Positions 25,079 to 35,412 of a DNA stretch of 64,000 nucleotides are shown one piece after another (the stretch's first letter is position 1; every line of letters begins with the position of its first letter). A program made the translations under genes and the position numbers. Below the pieces are notes generated by a model. It searched no databases, had not been told where the DNA came from, and saw only the letters and a list, made by a program, of their open reading frames with translations. The stretch is taken from assembly GCA_041676705.1 (NCBI GenBank), contig JBAYRL010000001.1, positions 434,001 through 498,000 of the forward strand. The letters are read 5' to 3'. Source of the DNA: Acidimicrobiia bacterium. GTDB lineage: Bacteria > Actinomycetota > Acidimicrobiia > Acidimicrobiales > SKKL01.

Positions 25079-25273
25079 ACCCCCAAGGCTAATGAAACCT
25101 GCAATTTCCCCACCAAATGATCTACCACTCGCTATGAATATGTGGCTACAATCACACTTGAGCCGGCCTGGTATCCGGCAAATCAGTTCCGTGACCGACA
25201 TCCCCGTGGAGTGGCGACCAGGCTGTCCCCACCGGTCTTAAGCGGAGCTCCAGATGGGAAGGTTTCCCCAAAA

Positions 25274-26368
25274 ATGCTGCGACTACAATCACGTCTGCCG
25301 GACCGCTATCTAGACGCGGACCCTGAAACCCTAGAGCGATGGATTAGCGAGGCTAAAGAAACGCTTGGCGAACGGCTCTTTATTTTGGGCCATCACTATC
25401 AACGTGACGAGGTTATGAAATGGGCTGACGCTAGAGGCGATTCTTTTGGTCTCTCGGTGTTGGCGAAAGAACGAACCCAAGCTGAATACATCGTTTTTTG
25501 CGGTGTGCACTTCATGGCGGAATCGGCTGACATTCTTACTAGCGAACGCCAAACCGTTATTCTGCCCGACTTGAACGCTGGCTGTTCCATGGCCGACATG
25601 GCCGACATCGATGGGGTTACCGAGGCTTGGGAAACCCTTGAAGACGTGGTCGACATCAATCGTGTGGTGCCGATTACTTACATGAACTCTTCGGCCGCCA
25701 TCAAGGCCTTTGTGGGCGAACATGGTGGTGCCGTTTGCACCTCTACTAACGCTAGGGCCGTGTTGGAATGGGCTTTCACCCAGGGCGACCAGGTACTTTT
25801 CTTCCCCGACCAACATCTGGGTCGAAACACTGGCTATGCCATGGGTTACACCGAAGCCGACATGCGGATTTGGGACCCTCGTAAAGATATGGGTGGACTG
25901 GAAGAAGCCGACCTTAAAGAAGCCACTTTCTTGTTGTGGAAGGGGCACTGCTCGGTGCACCAGCGTTTCACTGCCGATCATGTGGCGGCGTTTCGTGCTG
26001 AGCACCCCGATGGTATTGTGATCGCGCATCCAGAATGTTCGCACGAGGTCTGCTCGATTGCCGATCAGGTTGGTTCCACCAGCTACATCATCAACGCTGT
26101 GCAAGAAGCACCGGCGGGTTCGCATATTGCCATTGGTACCGAAATTCACCTGGTGAACCGGGTGGCGAATGAGACCCCCGACAAGCACATCGTTTCGCTT
26201 GATCCTCTGGTTTGTCCGTGCTCCACCATGTTCCGCATTGATGGCCCGCATTTGGCTTGGATTCTGGAAGCATTGGTCGATGGCCGCACCCCGAATGTGA
26301 TCAAGGTGGACGATGAAACTGCGCATTGGGCCAAGGTGGCCCTTGAGCGTATGTTGGCCCTCACCTAG
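25274..26368 (+). CDS. nadA: Quinolinate synthase NadA
   Basis: From the ATG at 25274 the protein has 364 residues. Motifs include ILGHHYQRDEVMKWAD, GVHFMAESADIL, DLNAGCSMAD, PDQHLGRNTGY, HPECSHEVC and a closing VCPCSTMFR; the cysteines near these are the [4Fe-4S] ligands. It condenses iminoaspartate with dihydroxyacetone phosphate in NAD synthesis. The frame is open further upstream, into the divergent uvrC region, but the family similarity starts near here. nadB and nadC are not adjacent. A strong terminator follows. Confidence 0.95.
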   Translation: MLRLQSRLPDRYLDADPETLERWISEAKETLGERLFILGHHYQRDEVMKWADARGDSFGLSVLAKERTQAEYIVFCGVHFMAESADILTSERQTVILPDLNAGCSMADMADIDGVTEAWETLEDVVDINRVVPITYMNSSAAIKAFVGEHGGAVCTSTNARAVLEWAFTQGDQVLFFPDQHLGRNTGYAMGYTEADMRIWDPRKDMGGLEEADLKEATFLLWKGHCSVHQRFTADHVAAFRAEHPDGIVIAHPECSHEVCSIADQVGSTSYIINAVQEAPAGSHIAIGTEIHLVNRVANETPDKHIVSLDPLVCPCSTMFRIDGPHLAWILEALVDGRTPNVIKVDDETAHWAKVALERMLALT

Positions 26369-26406
26369 GTACTACAACTTAAGCACTACGACCTAATTAC
26401 TACGAA

Positions 26407-26450
26407 GTTGGGCCCTGGCCGGTTATCGGCGGGGCCCAACTTATTTTTAG
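26407..26450 (+). terminator. Rho-independent terminator of nadA
   Basis: GTTGGGCCC (26407-26415) pairs perfectly with GGGCCCAAC (26432-26440); further G/C pairs can extend the stem, and TTATTTTTA follows directly. It lies 38 bases after the nadA stop and before the convergent uvrA end. Confidence 0.9.
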
Positions 26451-26518
26451 GCGGAAAGCGTCGACTTTAACGAAGGAGCGACGGGTATGGGGCCGGTACG
26501 AGCCTTTAGGCGGAAAGC
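26446..26518. repeat. 14-base direct repeat at the end of uvrA
   Basis: TTTAGGCGGAAAGC occurs at 26446-26459 and again at 26505-26518. The right copy contains the last codons and stop of uvrA (LSA-stop on the minus strand). The left copy spells the same codons past the gene end, within the tail of the nadA terminator. Confidence 0.85.
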
Positions 26519-29340
26519 ATGGGACCCAAGAAACGCCCAGTGTGGCTCTGCGGAGTCTTGGCCACCAGCTCAGGGGTCCCTTCCACCACAATAGTGCCGC
26601 CACCGCTGCCACCTTCGGGCCCAAGGTCAATCAACCAGTCAGCCGTTTTAATCACGTCGAGGTTGTGTTCAATCACCAAAACCGTGTTGCCCGCATCCAC
26701 CAAGCGGCTAAGCACGGTTAGCAGCCGGCGGATGTCTTCAAAATGAAGACCGGTGGTTGGTTCATCCAAAATATAAATGGTATGGCCAGTGGAGCGTTTG
26801 GCCAGTTCACTGGCTAGTTTCACCCGTTGCGCTTCCCCACCCGATAGCGTGGTGGCGGGCTGGCCTAATCGTATATAGCCCAGACCCACGTCAACAATGG
26901 TTTGCATGTGACGGGCAATGGCAGGCTGGTTGGAGAAGAACTCGAGAGCTTCTTCGCACGACATTTCCAGCACATCGGAAATGTTTTTGTCTTTGAAGGT
27001 GATGTCTAAGGTGTCACGGTTGTAACGCTTGCCCTTACACACTTCACAGGGCACATAAACATCAGGCAAAAAGTGCATCTCAATCTTGATGGTGCCATCA
27101 CCCGAACAAGCTTCACAGCGCCCACCCGACACGTTGAACGAGAAGCGGCCCGGCATGTAACCGCGTACCTTGGCTTCTTGGGTTTGGGCAAAAAGCTTGC
27201 GGACGTGGTCGAAGACACCGGTGTAGGTGGCCGGGTTTGAACGCGGCGTGCGCCCAATTGGTGACTGGTCGATGTTGATCACTTTGTCGAGGTGCTCAAT
27301 GCCTTCCACCGACTTGTGCAAACCAGGCGGGGTGCGGCTCTTGTAGATTCGCTGCATTAGTGCCCGATATAAAATATCGTTGACCAACGTTGATTTACCC
27401 GAGCCCGAAACCCCGGTCACGGCCACAAAACAACCCAGCGGAATATCGACATCAACGTTCTTAAGGTTGTGTTCACGGGCACCTTTAATGGTGATCCAAT
27501 TCTTGTTCGGCTCCCGTCGCACTTCGGGCACCGGAATTATTTTTTTGCCTGCTAAATACTGGCCGGTCAGCGATTCTTTGGAACGCAGCAGGCCTTTCAC
27601 GCCACCGGCGTAAACCACCGCTCCCCCGTGCTCACCAGCACCAGGGCCCACATCAACCACATAGTCGGCTACCCGCACTGTGTCTTCATCGTGTTCCACC
27701 ACTAACACGGTGTTGCCCAAGTCACGCAGGCGCACCAGGGTTTCAATCAACCGGTGGTTGTCACGTTGGTGCAGCCCAATTGAGGGCTCATCAAGCACAT
27801 ACAGCACGCCCACCAGCGACGATCCAATTTGGGAAGCCAAACGAATTCGTTGTGCCTCGCCGCCTGCCAAAGTGGCGGCCGAGCGGTGCAGCGACAGGTA
27901 GTCAAGGCCTACGTCTAACAAGAAACCCATGCGAGCGTTAATTTCTTTAACTACCCGCTCGGCGATCATGCGATCACGTTCACTTAGGTTCAATTCGTTT
28001 AGAACTTTGGCGGCTTCCCCAATCGACATCACCGATATTTCGTTGATGCTATGACCATCGATCGTCACCGCCAGCGACAATGGCTTTAGCCGGGCACCGC
28101 CACATTCTGGGCAGGGCACCTCACGCATGTAGCCCTCAATATGTTCCCGCTGATGATCTGACTCGGCTTCGGAATGGCGACGCTGCAGGTATGGAACAGC
28201 ACCTTCGTAACGGGCTTCGTAGCTGCGTTGGCGGCCGTAGCGGTTCTTGTAGCTAACGTGAACCTTACCTTTAGCCCCATACAGCATTAGCTTTTGTTGA
28301 GCTTTAGACAGCTCGCTAAAGGACACGTCGGTGGGTATTTCGTTGTCATGCGCGACCGCTTCAATTAGACGTTTGAAATACGGGGTCCGCCCACCAGCAA
28401 AAGGTGCAATTGCCCCTTCTCCTAGTGAAAGATCGGGGTTAGGAACCACTAGTTCTGAGTCAACCTCGAAGCGAGTACCCAACCCGTCACAATGTTCGCA
28501 GGCACCATAGGGCGAGTTGAACGAGAAGTTGCGTGGTGCCAACTCTTCGAAGCTCAACCCGCAGGTGGGACAGGCTAAATGTTGACTAAAGGTTAGGGTT
28601 TCTTCCTCGACTTCTTCGTCGCGGGGCACGATATTAACCTCGGCTACCCCATCAGCCAGCCGCAGCGCGGTTTCTAACGAGTCGGTTAAACGTCGTTCAA
28701 TGCCTTCACGTAGCACCAACCGGTCCACAATGACCTCGATGGTGTGCTGTTCGTAGCGGGCCAGTTCAATCGGTTCACCTAGCTCATGCACCACACCGTT
28801 CACCCGGGCACGGGCAAAACCTTGGCTTGCCAAATCAGCCATCAAGGTTTCATAGGTGCCTTTACGCCCTCGAACTACTGGGGCCAGCACCTGAAATCGG
28901 GTGCCTTCGGGGAGCGCCAAAATACGGTCAACTATTTGTTGTGGTGTTTGGCGGGCAATGGGGGTGCCATCTATCGGGCAGTGCGGAACGCCAATGCGGG
29001 CATACAACAGTCGCAGATAGTCGTAGACCTCGGTAATGGTGCCCACCGTGGAGCGAGGGTTGCGAGAAGCACTCTTTTGGTCAATTGAAATGGCCGGTGA
29101 AAGACCCTCGATAAAATCGACGTCGGGTTTGTCCATCTGCCCCAAAAACTGCCGGGCATAGGAAGAGAGCGATTCCACGTAGCGGCGTTGACCCTCGGCA
29201 TAAATAGTGTCGAACGCCAATGACGATTTACCCGAGCCCGACAGCCCGGTGAACACAATCAGCTTGTTGCGGGGCAGCTCTAAAGAAACGTTGCGCAGAT
29301 TATTTTCACGTGCCCCCCGAATAACGATGGAATCAATCAC
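26506..29340 (-). CDS. uvrA: UvrABC excinuclease subunit A
   Basis: The 944-residue protein has two ABC ATPase halves: Walker [15 protein letters not shown] in the first and [14 protein letters not shown] in the second, both with SGGEAQR signatures and [10 protein letters not shown] or [11 protein letters not shown]alker B. Zinc-finger cysteines appear as CPTCGLSF...CEHCDG and CEACSGDG...CEVCKG. It recognises damaged DNA with UvrB. The GTG at 29340 follows AGGAG by five bases, within one base of the end of the preceding small gene. The minus-strand order is uvrB, zinc ribbon, uvrA. Confidence 0.97.
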   Translation of the reverse strand: MIDSIVIRGARENNLRNVSLELPRNKLIVFTGLSGSGKSSLAFDTIYAEGQRRYVESLSSYARQFLGQMDKPDVDFIEGLSPAISIDQKSASRNPRSTVGTITEVYDYLRLLYARIGVPHCPIDGTPIARQTPQQIVDRILALPEGTRFQVLAPVVRGRKGTYETLMADLASQGFARARVNGVVHELGEPIELARYEQHTIEVIVDRLVLREGIERRLTDSLETALRLADGVAEVNIVPRDEEVEEETLTFSQHLACPTCGLSFEELAPRNFSFNSPYGACEHCDGLGTRFEVDSELVVPNPDLSLGEGAIAPFAGGRTPYFKRLIEAVAHDNEIPTDVSFSELSKAQQKLMLYGAKGKVHVSYKNRYGRQRSYEARYEGAVPYLQRRHSEAESDHQREHIEGYMREVPCPECGGARLKPLSLAVTIDGHSINEISVMSIGEAAKVLNELNLSERDRMIAERVVKEINARMGFLLDVGLDYLSLHRSAATLAGGEAQRIRLASQIGSSLVGVLYVLDEPSIGLHQRDNHRLIETLVRLRDLGNTVLVVEHDEDTVRVADYVVDVGPGAGEHGGAVVYAGGVKGLLRSKESLTGQYLAGKKIIPVPEVRREPNKNWITIKGAREHNLKNVDVDIPLGCFVAVTGVSGSGKSTLVNDILYRALMQRIYKSRTPPGLHKSVEGIEHLDKVINIDQSPIGRTPRSNPATYTGVFDHVRKLFAQTQEAKVRGYMPGRFSFNVSGGRCEACSGDGTIKIEMHFLPDVYVPCEVCKGKRYNRDTLDITFKDKNISDVLEMSCEEALEFFSNQPAIARHMQTIVDVGLGYIRLGQPATTLSGGEAQRVKLASELAKRSTGHTIYILDEPTTGLHFEDIRRLLTVLSRLVDAGNTVLVIEHNLDVIKTADWLIDLGPEGGSGGGTIVVEGTPELVAKTPQSHTGRFLGPMLSA

Positions 29341-29341
29341 G

Positions 29342-29554
29342 CTACTCCTTTAGGGCCACAGCGTTAGGAGTGACGTTCATTTTGGGAATGTAGTCTTCGG
29401 TCACTAGCTCACTTTGTTCACCGCCAAGCAACGCCCGCAACTCGGTGCGACACGAGCTACAGGGTCCATACAGTCGTTCTGACACCTGGTTGTGGCAGCG
29501 GGGACATTCAAAGTCGCTAAGTTCGGTGGGTGGCTGAATTTGGCTGGGTGACAT
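29342..29554 (-). CDS. Small zinc-ribbon protein between uvrB and uvrA
   Basis: The 70-residue protein carries CPRCHNQ and CSSCRTE, two CxxC knuckles about 14 residues apart that make one zinc ribbon, then an acidic C-terminal tail. I do not recognise a named family. It begins shortly after the uvrB stop and ends one base before the uvrA start, whose ribosome site lies in its last codons. It is therefore expressed with the excision-repair genes. A repair role is only suggested by position. Confidence 0.65.
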   Translation of the reverse strand: MSPSQIQPPTELSDFECPRCHNQVSERLYGPCSSCRTELRALLGGEQSELVTEDYIPKMNVTPNAVALKE

Positions 29555-29597
29555 TACTCTTCCGTGCTGATGTCTTTGGCGTGGGTGGGGGTGCGCT

Positions 29598-31622
29598 TCA
29601 GAAAATTTCGCGCAGTTCTCGTTTTAGGTCTTTAATTTCGTCTCGAAGTCGCGCCGCATATTCAAAACGCAGCTCGGCCGAAGCTTCGGCCATTTCTTCT
29701 TCTAGGGTGCTAATTAGCCGTTCTAGTTCTTCGTGCGGCAGGTCTTGTACTTCTTGACGGATGCGTTCTTCTTCGCCGGGGCGACGTTTGCGGCGTTCGC
29801 TGTCGGGCACTGGGGCCGATTCTCCCGGACGCAGGTACGCCAGTATATCGGTTACTGCTTTGCGCACGGTTTGAGGGTTAATGCCGTGTTCTTCGTTGTA
29901 CGCCACTTGTAGCTCGCGTCGACGATTGGTTTCTTCAATGGCACGTTCCATGGAGCCGGTTATCACATCGGCGTACATAATGACCCGGCCTTCCACGTTT
30001 CGTGCGGCTCGACCCATGGTTTGAATAAGCGAAGTTTGCGAGCGCAGAAAGCCTTCTTTGTCGGCATCTAATATGGCTACGAGTGAAACTTCGGGCAGGT
30101 CGAGGCCTTCACGCAGCAAGTTGATGCCCACCAACACGTCGAATTCGCCTAAGCGCAGATCACGTAGAATCTCAATGCGTTCCAAAGTGTCGATTTCCGA
30201 GTGCAAATAACGCACCCGCACCCCAAGCTCTAACAAGTAGTCGCTTAAGTCTTCCGCCATTTTTTTGGTGAGCGTGGTAACCAGCACCCGTTCACCTTTG
30301 GCGGCGGTGTCTTTAATGTTGTCGATTAGGTCATCGATTTGGCCTTCGGTCGGTTTCACCACCACTTGGGGGTCAACCAAACCGGTTGGGCGCACAATTT
30401 GTTCCACGATTTGGGTCGAATGTTCCAGTTCCCAGGGCCCGGGGGTGGCGGATAAGAAAATGCCCTGACCTACCCGTTCTAGGAACTCTTCGAAACGTAA
30501 CGGCCGGTTGTCAGCGGCGGAAGGTAAACGAAAACCGTGGTCGATCAGGTTCAGTTTACGGCTGTGGTCGCCTTCGTATTGGCCGTGTAGCTGGGGCAGG
30601 GTTACGTGGCTCTCATCGAGCACTACTAAGAAGTCGTCGGGAAAGAAATCAAGCAGGGTGTAGGGCGGTTCGCCCGGTGAACGGCCATCAATGGGAGCCG
30701 AATAGTTCTCAATACCGTTGCAATAACCCAGCTCTTGAATCATCTCTAGGTCATATTGGGTGCGCATACGTAAGCGTTGGGCTTCTAGCAGCTTGCCTTC
30801 CGATTCGAACTGCGCCAAACGTTTTTGTAGCTCGTCTTCAATGCGACCAATGGCGGCCTGTAGGCGTTCGTCACCCGCTACGTAGTGGGTGGCCGGGAAA
30901 ACATAAGCTTCTTCCAGGGTGCGCACCCGCTCCCCTGTTAGCGGGTCAACCTCGTACAACGATTCGATTTCGTCACCGAAAAACTCTATACGGAGCAGGG
31001 TTTCTTGGTAGGCAGGGTGAATTTCTAGGGTGTCGCCCCGCACCCGAAACTTGCCGCGCACCAGGTTCATGTCGTTGCGTTCATATTGCATGGAAACTAA
31101 ACGGTGCAACACGTCGCGCTGATCGTGTTCTTCGCCTACCCGCACCACCAACAGCTGCTCTAAGTATTCAACCGGTGAACCCAAACCGTAAATGCAAGAG
31201 ACCGAGGCCACCACAATCACGTCGCGCCGCGTCAAGAGGGCCGAGGTGGTGGAATGACGGAGCCGGTCGATTTCGTCGTTGACCGACGAGTCTTTTTCGA
31301 TGTAGGTGTCGCTAGAGGCAATGTAGGCCTCGGGCTGGTAGTAGTCGTAGTAGCTAACGAAATACTCCACCCGGTTTTCGGGGAAGAACTCTTTGAACTC
31401 ACTGGCCAGCTGGGCAGCCAGGGCCTTGTTGTGGGCGATGACCAGGGTGGGGCGCTGCACTTGTTCAATGGTCCAAGCAATGGTGGCACTTTTACCACTA
31501 CCGGTAATGCCCACCAAGGTTTGGAAGCGGTGGCCTACGTTGAGCCCTTCAGAGAGTTCGGCTATGGCTTTGGGTTGGTCTCCCGCGGGGGCGAAATCCG
31601 AGACCATTTTGAATTCAGGCAC
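29598..31622 (-). CDS. uvrB: UvrABC excinuclease subunit B
   Basis: From the GTG at 31622 the protein has 674 residues, the usual length. It begins [20 protein letters not shown] and has Walker [14 protein letters not shown], the damage-probing hairpin [20 protein letters not shown], helicase motifs including [13 protein letters not shown] and TMGRAARN, and a C-terminal UVR motif ([20 protein letters not shown]). It is loaded by UvrA and holds the lesion for UvrC. The frame runs open into coaE, so an upstream start is not needed. Confidence 0.97.
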   Translation of the reverse strand: MPEFKMVSDFAPAGDQPKAIAELSEGLNVGHRFQTLVGITGSGKSATIAWTIEQVQRPTLVIAHNKALAAQLASEFKEFFPENRVEYFVSYYDYYQPEAYIASSDTYIEKDSSVNDEIDRLRHSTTSALLTRRDVIVVASVSCIYGLGSPVEYLEQLLVVRVGEEHDQRDVLHRLVSMQYERNDMNLVRGKFRVRGDTLEIHPAYQETLLRIEFFGDEIESLYEVDPLTGERVRTLEEAYVFPATHYVAGDERLQAAIGRIEDELQKRLAQFESEGKLLEAQRLRMRTQYDLEMIQELGYCNGIENYSAPIDGRSPGEPPYTLLDFFPDDFLVVLDESHVTLPQLHGQYEGDHSRKLNLIDHGFRLPSAADNRPLRFEEFLERVGQGIFLSATPGPWELEHSTQIVEQIVRPTGLVDPQVVVKPTEGQIDDLIDNIKDTAAKGERVLVTTLTKKMAEDLSDYLLELGVRVRYLHSEIDTLERIEILRDLRLGEFDVLVGINLLREGLDLPEVSLVAILDADKEGFLRSQTSLIQTMGRAARNVEGRVIMYADVITGSMERAIEETNRRRELQVAYNEEHGINPQTVRKAVTDILAYLRPGESAPVPDSERRKRRPGEEERIRQEVQDLPHEELERLISTLEEEMAEASAELRFEYAARLRDEIKDLKRELREIF

Positions 31623-31674
31623 GTGTATCAGCCTATTGGGTAATGCCCCTTCGGGTGCCCCTGAGGCCGGGGTA

Positions 31675-32274
31675 TTACTGGTTGTGCTCCAAAGTTTGCA
31701 GCCAGGCCCAAAGGCGTTCCGCTTCGGCGTCAAGTTCGCCCATGCCATTTGAGTTGTTCACCACAAAATCGGCAATAGCCAGGCGTTCTTCCCGTGATAT
31801 TTGGTTTTCTATTCGGGCACGGGCGTCGGCTTCGGCAAATCCCCGGTGTTCCACCAAACGAGCAATGGCCACCTCAACTGGGGTGTCAACCACGATCACA
31901 TGGCTCATGTCGGGCCGTTTCTCGGTGAGGAGTGGAATGTCCATGACCACGATGGTGTCGGTCCCTTTGGCACTCTCAATTCGCGAGGCCATTTCTATAG
32001 CAACGGCGGGGTGCACAATATTATTTAGGTCTTCTAAGGCTGTTTTGTCGCTGAACACGATGGCGGCTACGGCCTGGCGATCAAGTTGGCCATCGGCACC
32101 CACAATGTCGGGGCCAAATCGTTCCACCATGGCTTCGAAAACAGCGGCACCTGGTTCTTGTAGTTCACGAACAATAGCGTCGGCGTCTATTAATAAAGCA
32201 CCCTTGGCCACCAATCGTGATGACACGGAAGATTTACCTGAACCGATGCCCCCGGTTAACCCCACAACTAACAT
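31675..32274 (-). CDS. coaE: Dephospho-CoA kinase
   Basis: The 199-residue protein has the P-loop [20 protein letters not shown], a [13 protein letters not shown] substrate motif and a [13 protein letters not shown] lid region. It phosphorylates dephospho-CoA in the last step of coenzyme A synthesis. It lies about 50 bases before uvrB on the same strand and its start faces the histidine-kinase gene. Confidence 0.95.
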   Translation of the reverse strand: MLVVGLTGGIGSGKSSVSSRLVAKGALLIDADAIVRELQEPGAAVFEAMVERFGPDIVGADGQLDRQAVAAIVFSDKTALEDLNNIVHPAVAIEMASRIESAKGTDTIVVMDIPLLTEKRPDMSHVIVVDTPVEVAIARLVEHRGFAEADARARIENQISREERLAIADFVVNNSNGMGELDAEAERLWAWLQTLEHNQ

Positions 32275-32330
32275 ATTGTGCGAAACTATCAGCTTCTAGA
32301 ACTTCGGTATAAGTTCTTACCCATCTGGCT

Positions 32331-34007
32331 ATGAGTGCGTCTGAAGAATTTCTGGCTGACAACATATTAGAAGGCGAAATTGATCGCCTTATTCCCTTCA
32401 ACGCCGCCATTTTGGTGGTGCGGTGGACAACCACCGTGGCGTGTTTGGCTTTGGCCGCTTCCCAATTAACGGAAAACCCGCCGTGGAGCCTGGTGTTTTG
32501 GGTGGTGGTGGTTATTTCATACACCGCTATTCGCACTCTTTCGCCTATTGCTTACACCGATGACATCCGCAGTTTGTTGGAAGTGCTGGGCGAGGTAGTG
32601 CTCTTGACGGTGGTGGTGGTGAGCACCGGTTTGTGGGAATCACCGTTCACCTTTGCTTTGGCGTCGGCCATTGTGGTGGCGGGTTTCGCACGTGGTTTCT
32701 CATTTGGTCTACGTATTGCGGTGGTCACGGCCCTAATTGTGGCTATTCCCGATGCTGCCCGCAGTAGTTTTGTGTGGCCCGAAGATGCCCGTGCTTCGTT
32801 GCAGTGGGCAGTGTTGTTAATGCTGGTGGCGGTGGTGGCGGGTTACGGCCGTATTGTTTCGGGAGAAGCTAACGCCGCACGTTCAGTAGCGCTCGATCGC
32901 CTGGGCCGTTTGGCTGATGCCAATGCCCTGCTGTTTTCGCTTCATCGGGTGGCGCAGAGTTTGCCAGCTTCGCTTGATTATGAAGAGGTGCTCGATTCCA
33001 CCATTGCCCGCCTACGGGGCTTGTTAGAGTTCGACTCGGCCGTCATTCTAATTGCCGATGAAACTGACGGTAGCTGGATAGTGGCACGGCGCGAAGGGGT
33101 ACGGCTGCCTGAGCGCCTTTACCGCACCGATATGCCTTTGGCCTTGTTGAACGTGGCCAAGACTAAAGAGATGGTTATTCGCAACCAGCTTTCTAATAGT
33201 CGTCCAGGCCTGGCACCTTCCATGGGTTCTGGTATTTATGCCCCGCTTATGGCCCGTAATTCGCTGATTGGCTTGGTGAGTTTGGAGCACACCAAAGAGG
33301 CTCATTTCACTAATCGTGATGTTGAGCTGATTGTAGGTTTTGTGGAACCGGTGGCTCTAGCTATCGACAACGCCCGCTGGTTTAACCGGCTTCGAACGGT
33401 GGGGGCCGATGAAGAACGCACCCGTATTGCCCGTGATCTGCACGACCGTATTGGCCAGTCGCTGGCCTATTTGGCTTTTGAACTAGACCGGATTATGTCG
33501 GCCAACGGCCGGGGTGATGATGTTACGGCGTCGCTTGATCAGCTGCGCAACGACATTCGAAGTGTGATCGGCGAGGTGCGCGACACTTTGTACGATTTAC
33601 GCACCGACGTCTCGGATAACCAAGACATTGCCTCTACCCTTGATCAATTTATTCAGAGGGTAAAAGAACGTTCGGGTTTAGAAATAGCTTTGTTTGCCGA
33701 TAGGGATACACGACTACCCATTATGCAGGAGCGGGAAATGTGGCGTATTGCCCAAGAATCCCTTATTAACGTAGAACGCCATGCCAATGCCAACGCTGTA
33801 CAAGTGTTGTGGCGCTGTAATGGTAAAGCCGCCGCATTGGAAATTGCCGATGATGGTATTGGTTTCCCGGTCGGGAAGGCCGGTCGGCTTGATTCGTATG
33901 GGATTATGGGCATGCGCGAGCGTGCCGCTAGCATCGGAGCCACCCTCGACGTTATTTCCGGGGTCGGCGAAGGTACTAAGATTCGTTGTTATCTAGCGCC
34001 AAGGTGA
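32331..34007 (+). CDS. Membrane GAF histidine kinase, NarL/LiaS type
   Basis: The 558-residue protein has about five membrane helices (residues 20-170), a GAF sensor domain (about 200-345), the HisKA_3 phospho-acceptor RIARDLHDRIGQSLAYLAFE (H371) and a HATPase_c domain with ESLINVERHANA and ADDGIGFP. It would sense a signal at or in the membrane and pass phosphate to the regulator encoded directly downstream. The two genes are eight bases apart. Its position beside the flp pilin gene allows a guess that the pair controls the pilus, but nothing in the sequence proves it. Confidence 0.9.
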   Translation: MSASEEFLADNILEGEIDRLIPFNAAILVVRWTTTVACLALAASQLTENPPWSLVFWVVVVISYTAIRTLSPIAYTDDIRSLLEVLGEVVLLTVVVVSTGLWESPFTFALASAIVVAGFARGFSFGLRIAVVTALIVAIPDAARSSFVWPEDARASLQWAVLLMLVAVVAGYGRIVSGEANAARSVALDRLGRLADANALLFSLHRVAQSLPASLDYEEVLDSTIARLRGLLEFDSAVILIADETDGSWIVARREGVRLPERLYRTDMPLALLNVAKTKEMVIRNQLSNSRPGLAPSMGSGIYAPLMARNSLIGLVSLEHTKEAHFTNRDVELIVGFVEPVALAIDNARWFNRLRTVGADEERTRIARDLHDRIGQSLAYLAFELDRIMSANGRGDDVTASLDQLRNDIRSVIGEVRDTLYDLRTDVSDNQDIASTLDQFIQRVKERSGLEIALFADRDTRLPIMQEREMWRIAQESLINVERHANANAVQVLWRCNGKAAALEIADDGIGFPVGKAGRLDSYGIMGMRERAASIGATLDVISGVGEGTKIRCYLAPR

Positions 34008-34015
34008 GAAGCGGG

Positions 34016-34675
34016 ATGGAATCGAACGCAAATATCCGATTATTGCTGGCAGACGATCACCGTATGCTTCGTGAAGGCTTGCGCCGTTCCATGACCGAAC
34101 ACGGTTTTAATGTGGTTGGCGAAGCTGCCGATGGCGTGCAAGCAGTTGAGTTTGCTGGAAACTTGCAACCCGATGTGATTTTGATGGATGTAACCATGCC
34201 CGAACTAGACGGCGTGGAAGCTACCCGTTTGGTGAAACAGGCTCACCCCAATATCCGGGTGGTAATGCTTACTATGCACGCCGACCAAGATGTTTTGGCT
34301 GCCGCTATTCGGGCTGGGGCCAGTGGCTATTTGGTGAAAGACTGCTCTACAGAAGAAATTGCATCGGCCGTGCGAGCCGCAGCTTCTGACAGTTCGAGTT
34401 TGTCGCCTGAGCTGGCTACTTCCATGTTGGATGAGGTTCGCAAGCTCGACACGCATGACACGCCTGAAGAAGAACGAGTGGTAAGCAAGCGTGAAGAAGA
34501 AGTGTTGCAGCTTATTGCCGATGGTTGCTCTACCCCAGAGGTGGCCGAACAGCTTTACATCAGCCAGAAAACGGTAAAGAACCATTTGGCTTCTATCTAC
34601 CATAAGCTTGATGCCCGAGATCGTACCCAGGCCGTATTGCAGGCGGTAAGAATGGGCATTGTAAGCCTCGACTAA
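34016..34675 (+). CDS. NarL-family response regulator
   Basis: The 219-residue protein has a receiver domain (LLLADDHRMLREGL, phospho-acceptor D58 in VILMDVTMPELDG, Lys in SGYLVKD) and a LuxR-type helix-turn-helix (SKREEEVLQLIADGC, VAEQLYISQKTVKNHLASIY). It pairs with the histidine kinase just upstream. The ATG at 34016 is used because the upstream in-frame start overlaps the kinase gene. A small hairpin follows the stop. Confidence 0.93.
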   Translation: MESNANIRLLLADDHRMLREGLRRSMTEHGFNVVGEAADGVQAVEFAGNLQPDVILMDVTMPELDGVEATRLVKQAHPNIRVVMLTMHADQDVLAAAIRAGASGYLVKDCSTEEIASAVRAAASDSSSLSPELATSMLDEVRKLDTHDTPEEERVVSKREEEVLQLIADGCSTPEVAEQLYISQKTVKNHLASIYHKLDARDRTQAVLQAVRMGIVSLD

Positions 34676-34700
34676 ATACGTTATTAGCTTCGGTTTACGT

Positions 34701-34722
34701 AAATAGGCCGTCTGACCTATTT
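34701..34722 (+). terminator. Small hairpin between response regulator and pilin
   Basis: AAATAGG (34701-34707) and CCTATTT (34716-34722) form a 7-bp stem with an 8-base loop. It could end the kinase-regulator transcript or mark the upstream region of the flp promoter. There is no clear T-run. Confidence 0.4.
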
Positions 34723-34813
34723 AGAAGTATGGCGTTTACGGCGATAATATGGTAATTAATTTATGGGCCTCATAGACGTGGGTGCCTAGACCAACCAAAG
34801 GGAGTCCAACCCA

Positions 34814-35020
34814 ATGAAGACCCAATATAACTATCTGGCTGCCTGGCTTAAGGCCCACGCCAAGACCGACCGTGGTGCGTCGCTTGTAGAATACGCCCTC
34901 TTAGTGGCCCTTATTGCCGTCGTGGCTATCTTTGCTGTGAGCACCCTCGGCGGTAAGGTCAAATCGACCTTCTCCGATGTCAATGATCAGCTCGACACAC
35001 CCTCCGAGATCACGCCATAA
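34814..35020 (+). CDS. flp: Flp-type (type IVb) pilin
   Basis: The 68-residue prepilin has a basic leader ending in G21, followed by ASLVEYALLVALIAVVAIFA. The Gly cleavage site, Glu at mature position +5 and Tyr +6 are hallmarks of Flp pilins cut by a TadV-type peptidase. It is the structural subunit of the Tad pilus whose assembly genes lie at 36.8-43.1 kb on the other strand. GGGAG precedes the start. Confidence 0.93.
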   Translation: MKTQYNYLAAWLKAHAKTDRGASLVEYALLVALIAVVAIFAVSTLGGKVKSTFSDVNDQLDTPSEITP

Positions 35021-35412
35021 CTGGGCACACTTTATTTGGTGATGCGGACATCAGGATAATGTTGCCAAGTCGCCGGATATAGTACAGGTTGGGGGATGGT
35101 CAGCCATGCACCTCAGCCTGTACTATATTATAATATTCATTGGACAGATCGAGCTGTCCGCCATAGATTCACCCCTTCAAGACCGCTGGACAACTAGAAG
35201 TCGCTTATACTGGTTAATAAGAAAACCTAAATAGCGTCGGTGCCCGGTGTGTCGTCTGGCAGTGGCCTTATTTTAGTGACACCTTATCATGTCACGTCGG
35301 CCGCTTGCCTGGCAATCAACCTAAGGTAATTACCCTCGTAATATATTGGTTTGCTAATCTGACTTTAGTCAGAAACCAGATATAACGTTGCCGGTAAATC
35401 TAGATGGCCCTT
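35021..35412. other. 392-base intergenic region rich in hairpins
   Basis: The stretch downstream of flp is AT-rich with no plausible gene. It holds a 12-bp stem (35077-35088 with 35117-35128), a GGACAG/CTGTCC hairpin near 35143-35160, GTGACA/TGTCAC near 35277-35296, and a nested TGGTTT/CTGACT...AGTCAG/AAACCA dyad at about 35348-35378. The last probably ends leftward transcription of the Tad operon. Confidence 0.6.
35077..35128 (+). terminator. Long stem-loop downstream of flp
   Basis: ATATAGTACAGG (35077-35088) is the exact reverse complement of CCTGTACTATAT (35117-35128), and the 28-base centre can pair partly. It may end or stabilise the pilin transcript. TATAATATTC follows, so it is not a classic T-run terminator. 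Confidence 0.55.

Noticed and set aside
25079..25201. N-terminal extension of UvrC
   Set aside because: The extra 41 residues have no match to the family and would reach into the nadA upstream region.
25331..26326. 331-residue minus-strand frame opposite nadA
   Set aside because: It is antisense to a clear NadA and has no recognisable family features.
30386..31282. 298-residue plus-strand frame opposite uvrB
   Set aside because: Arg/Pro/Ser-rich shadow of a conserved gene.
31623..31748. N-terminal extension of UvrB
   Set aside because: It would overlap coaE by over 70 bases and precede the conserved UvrB start.
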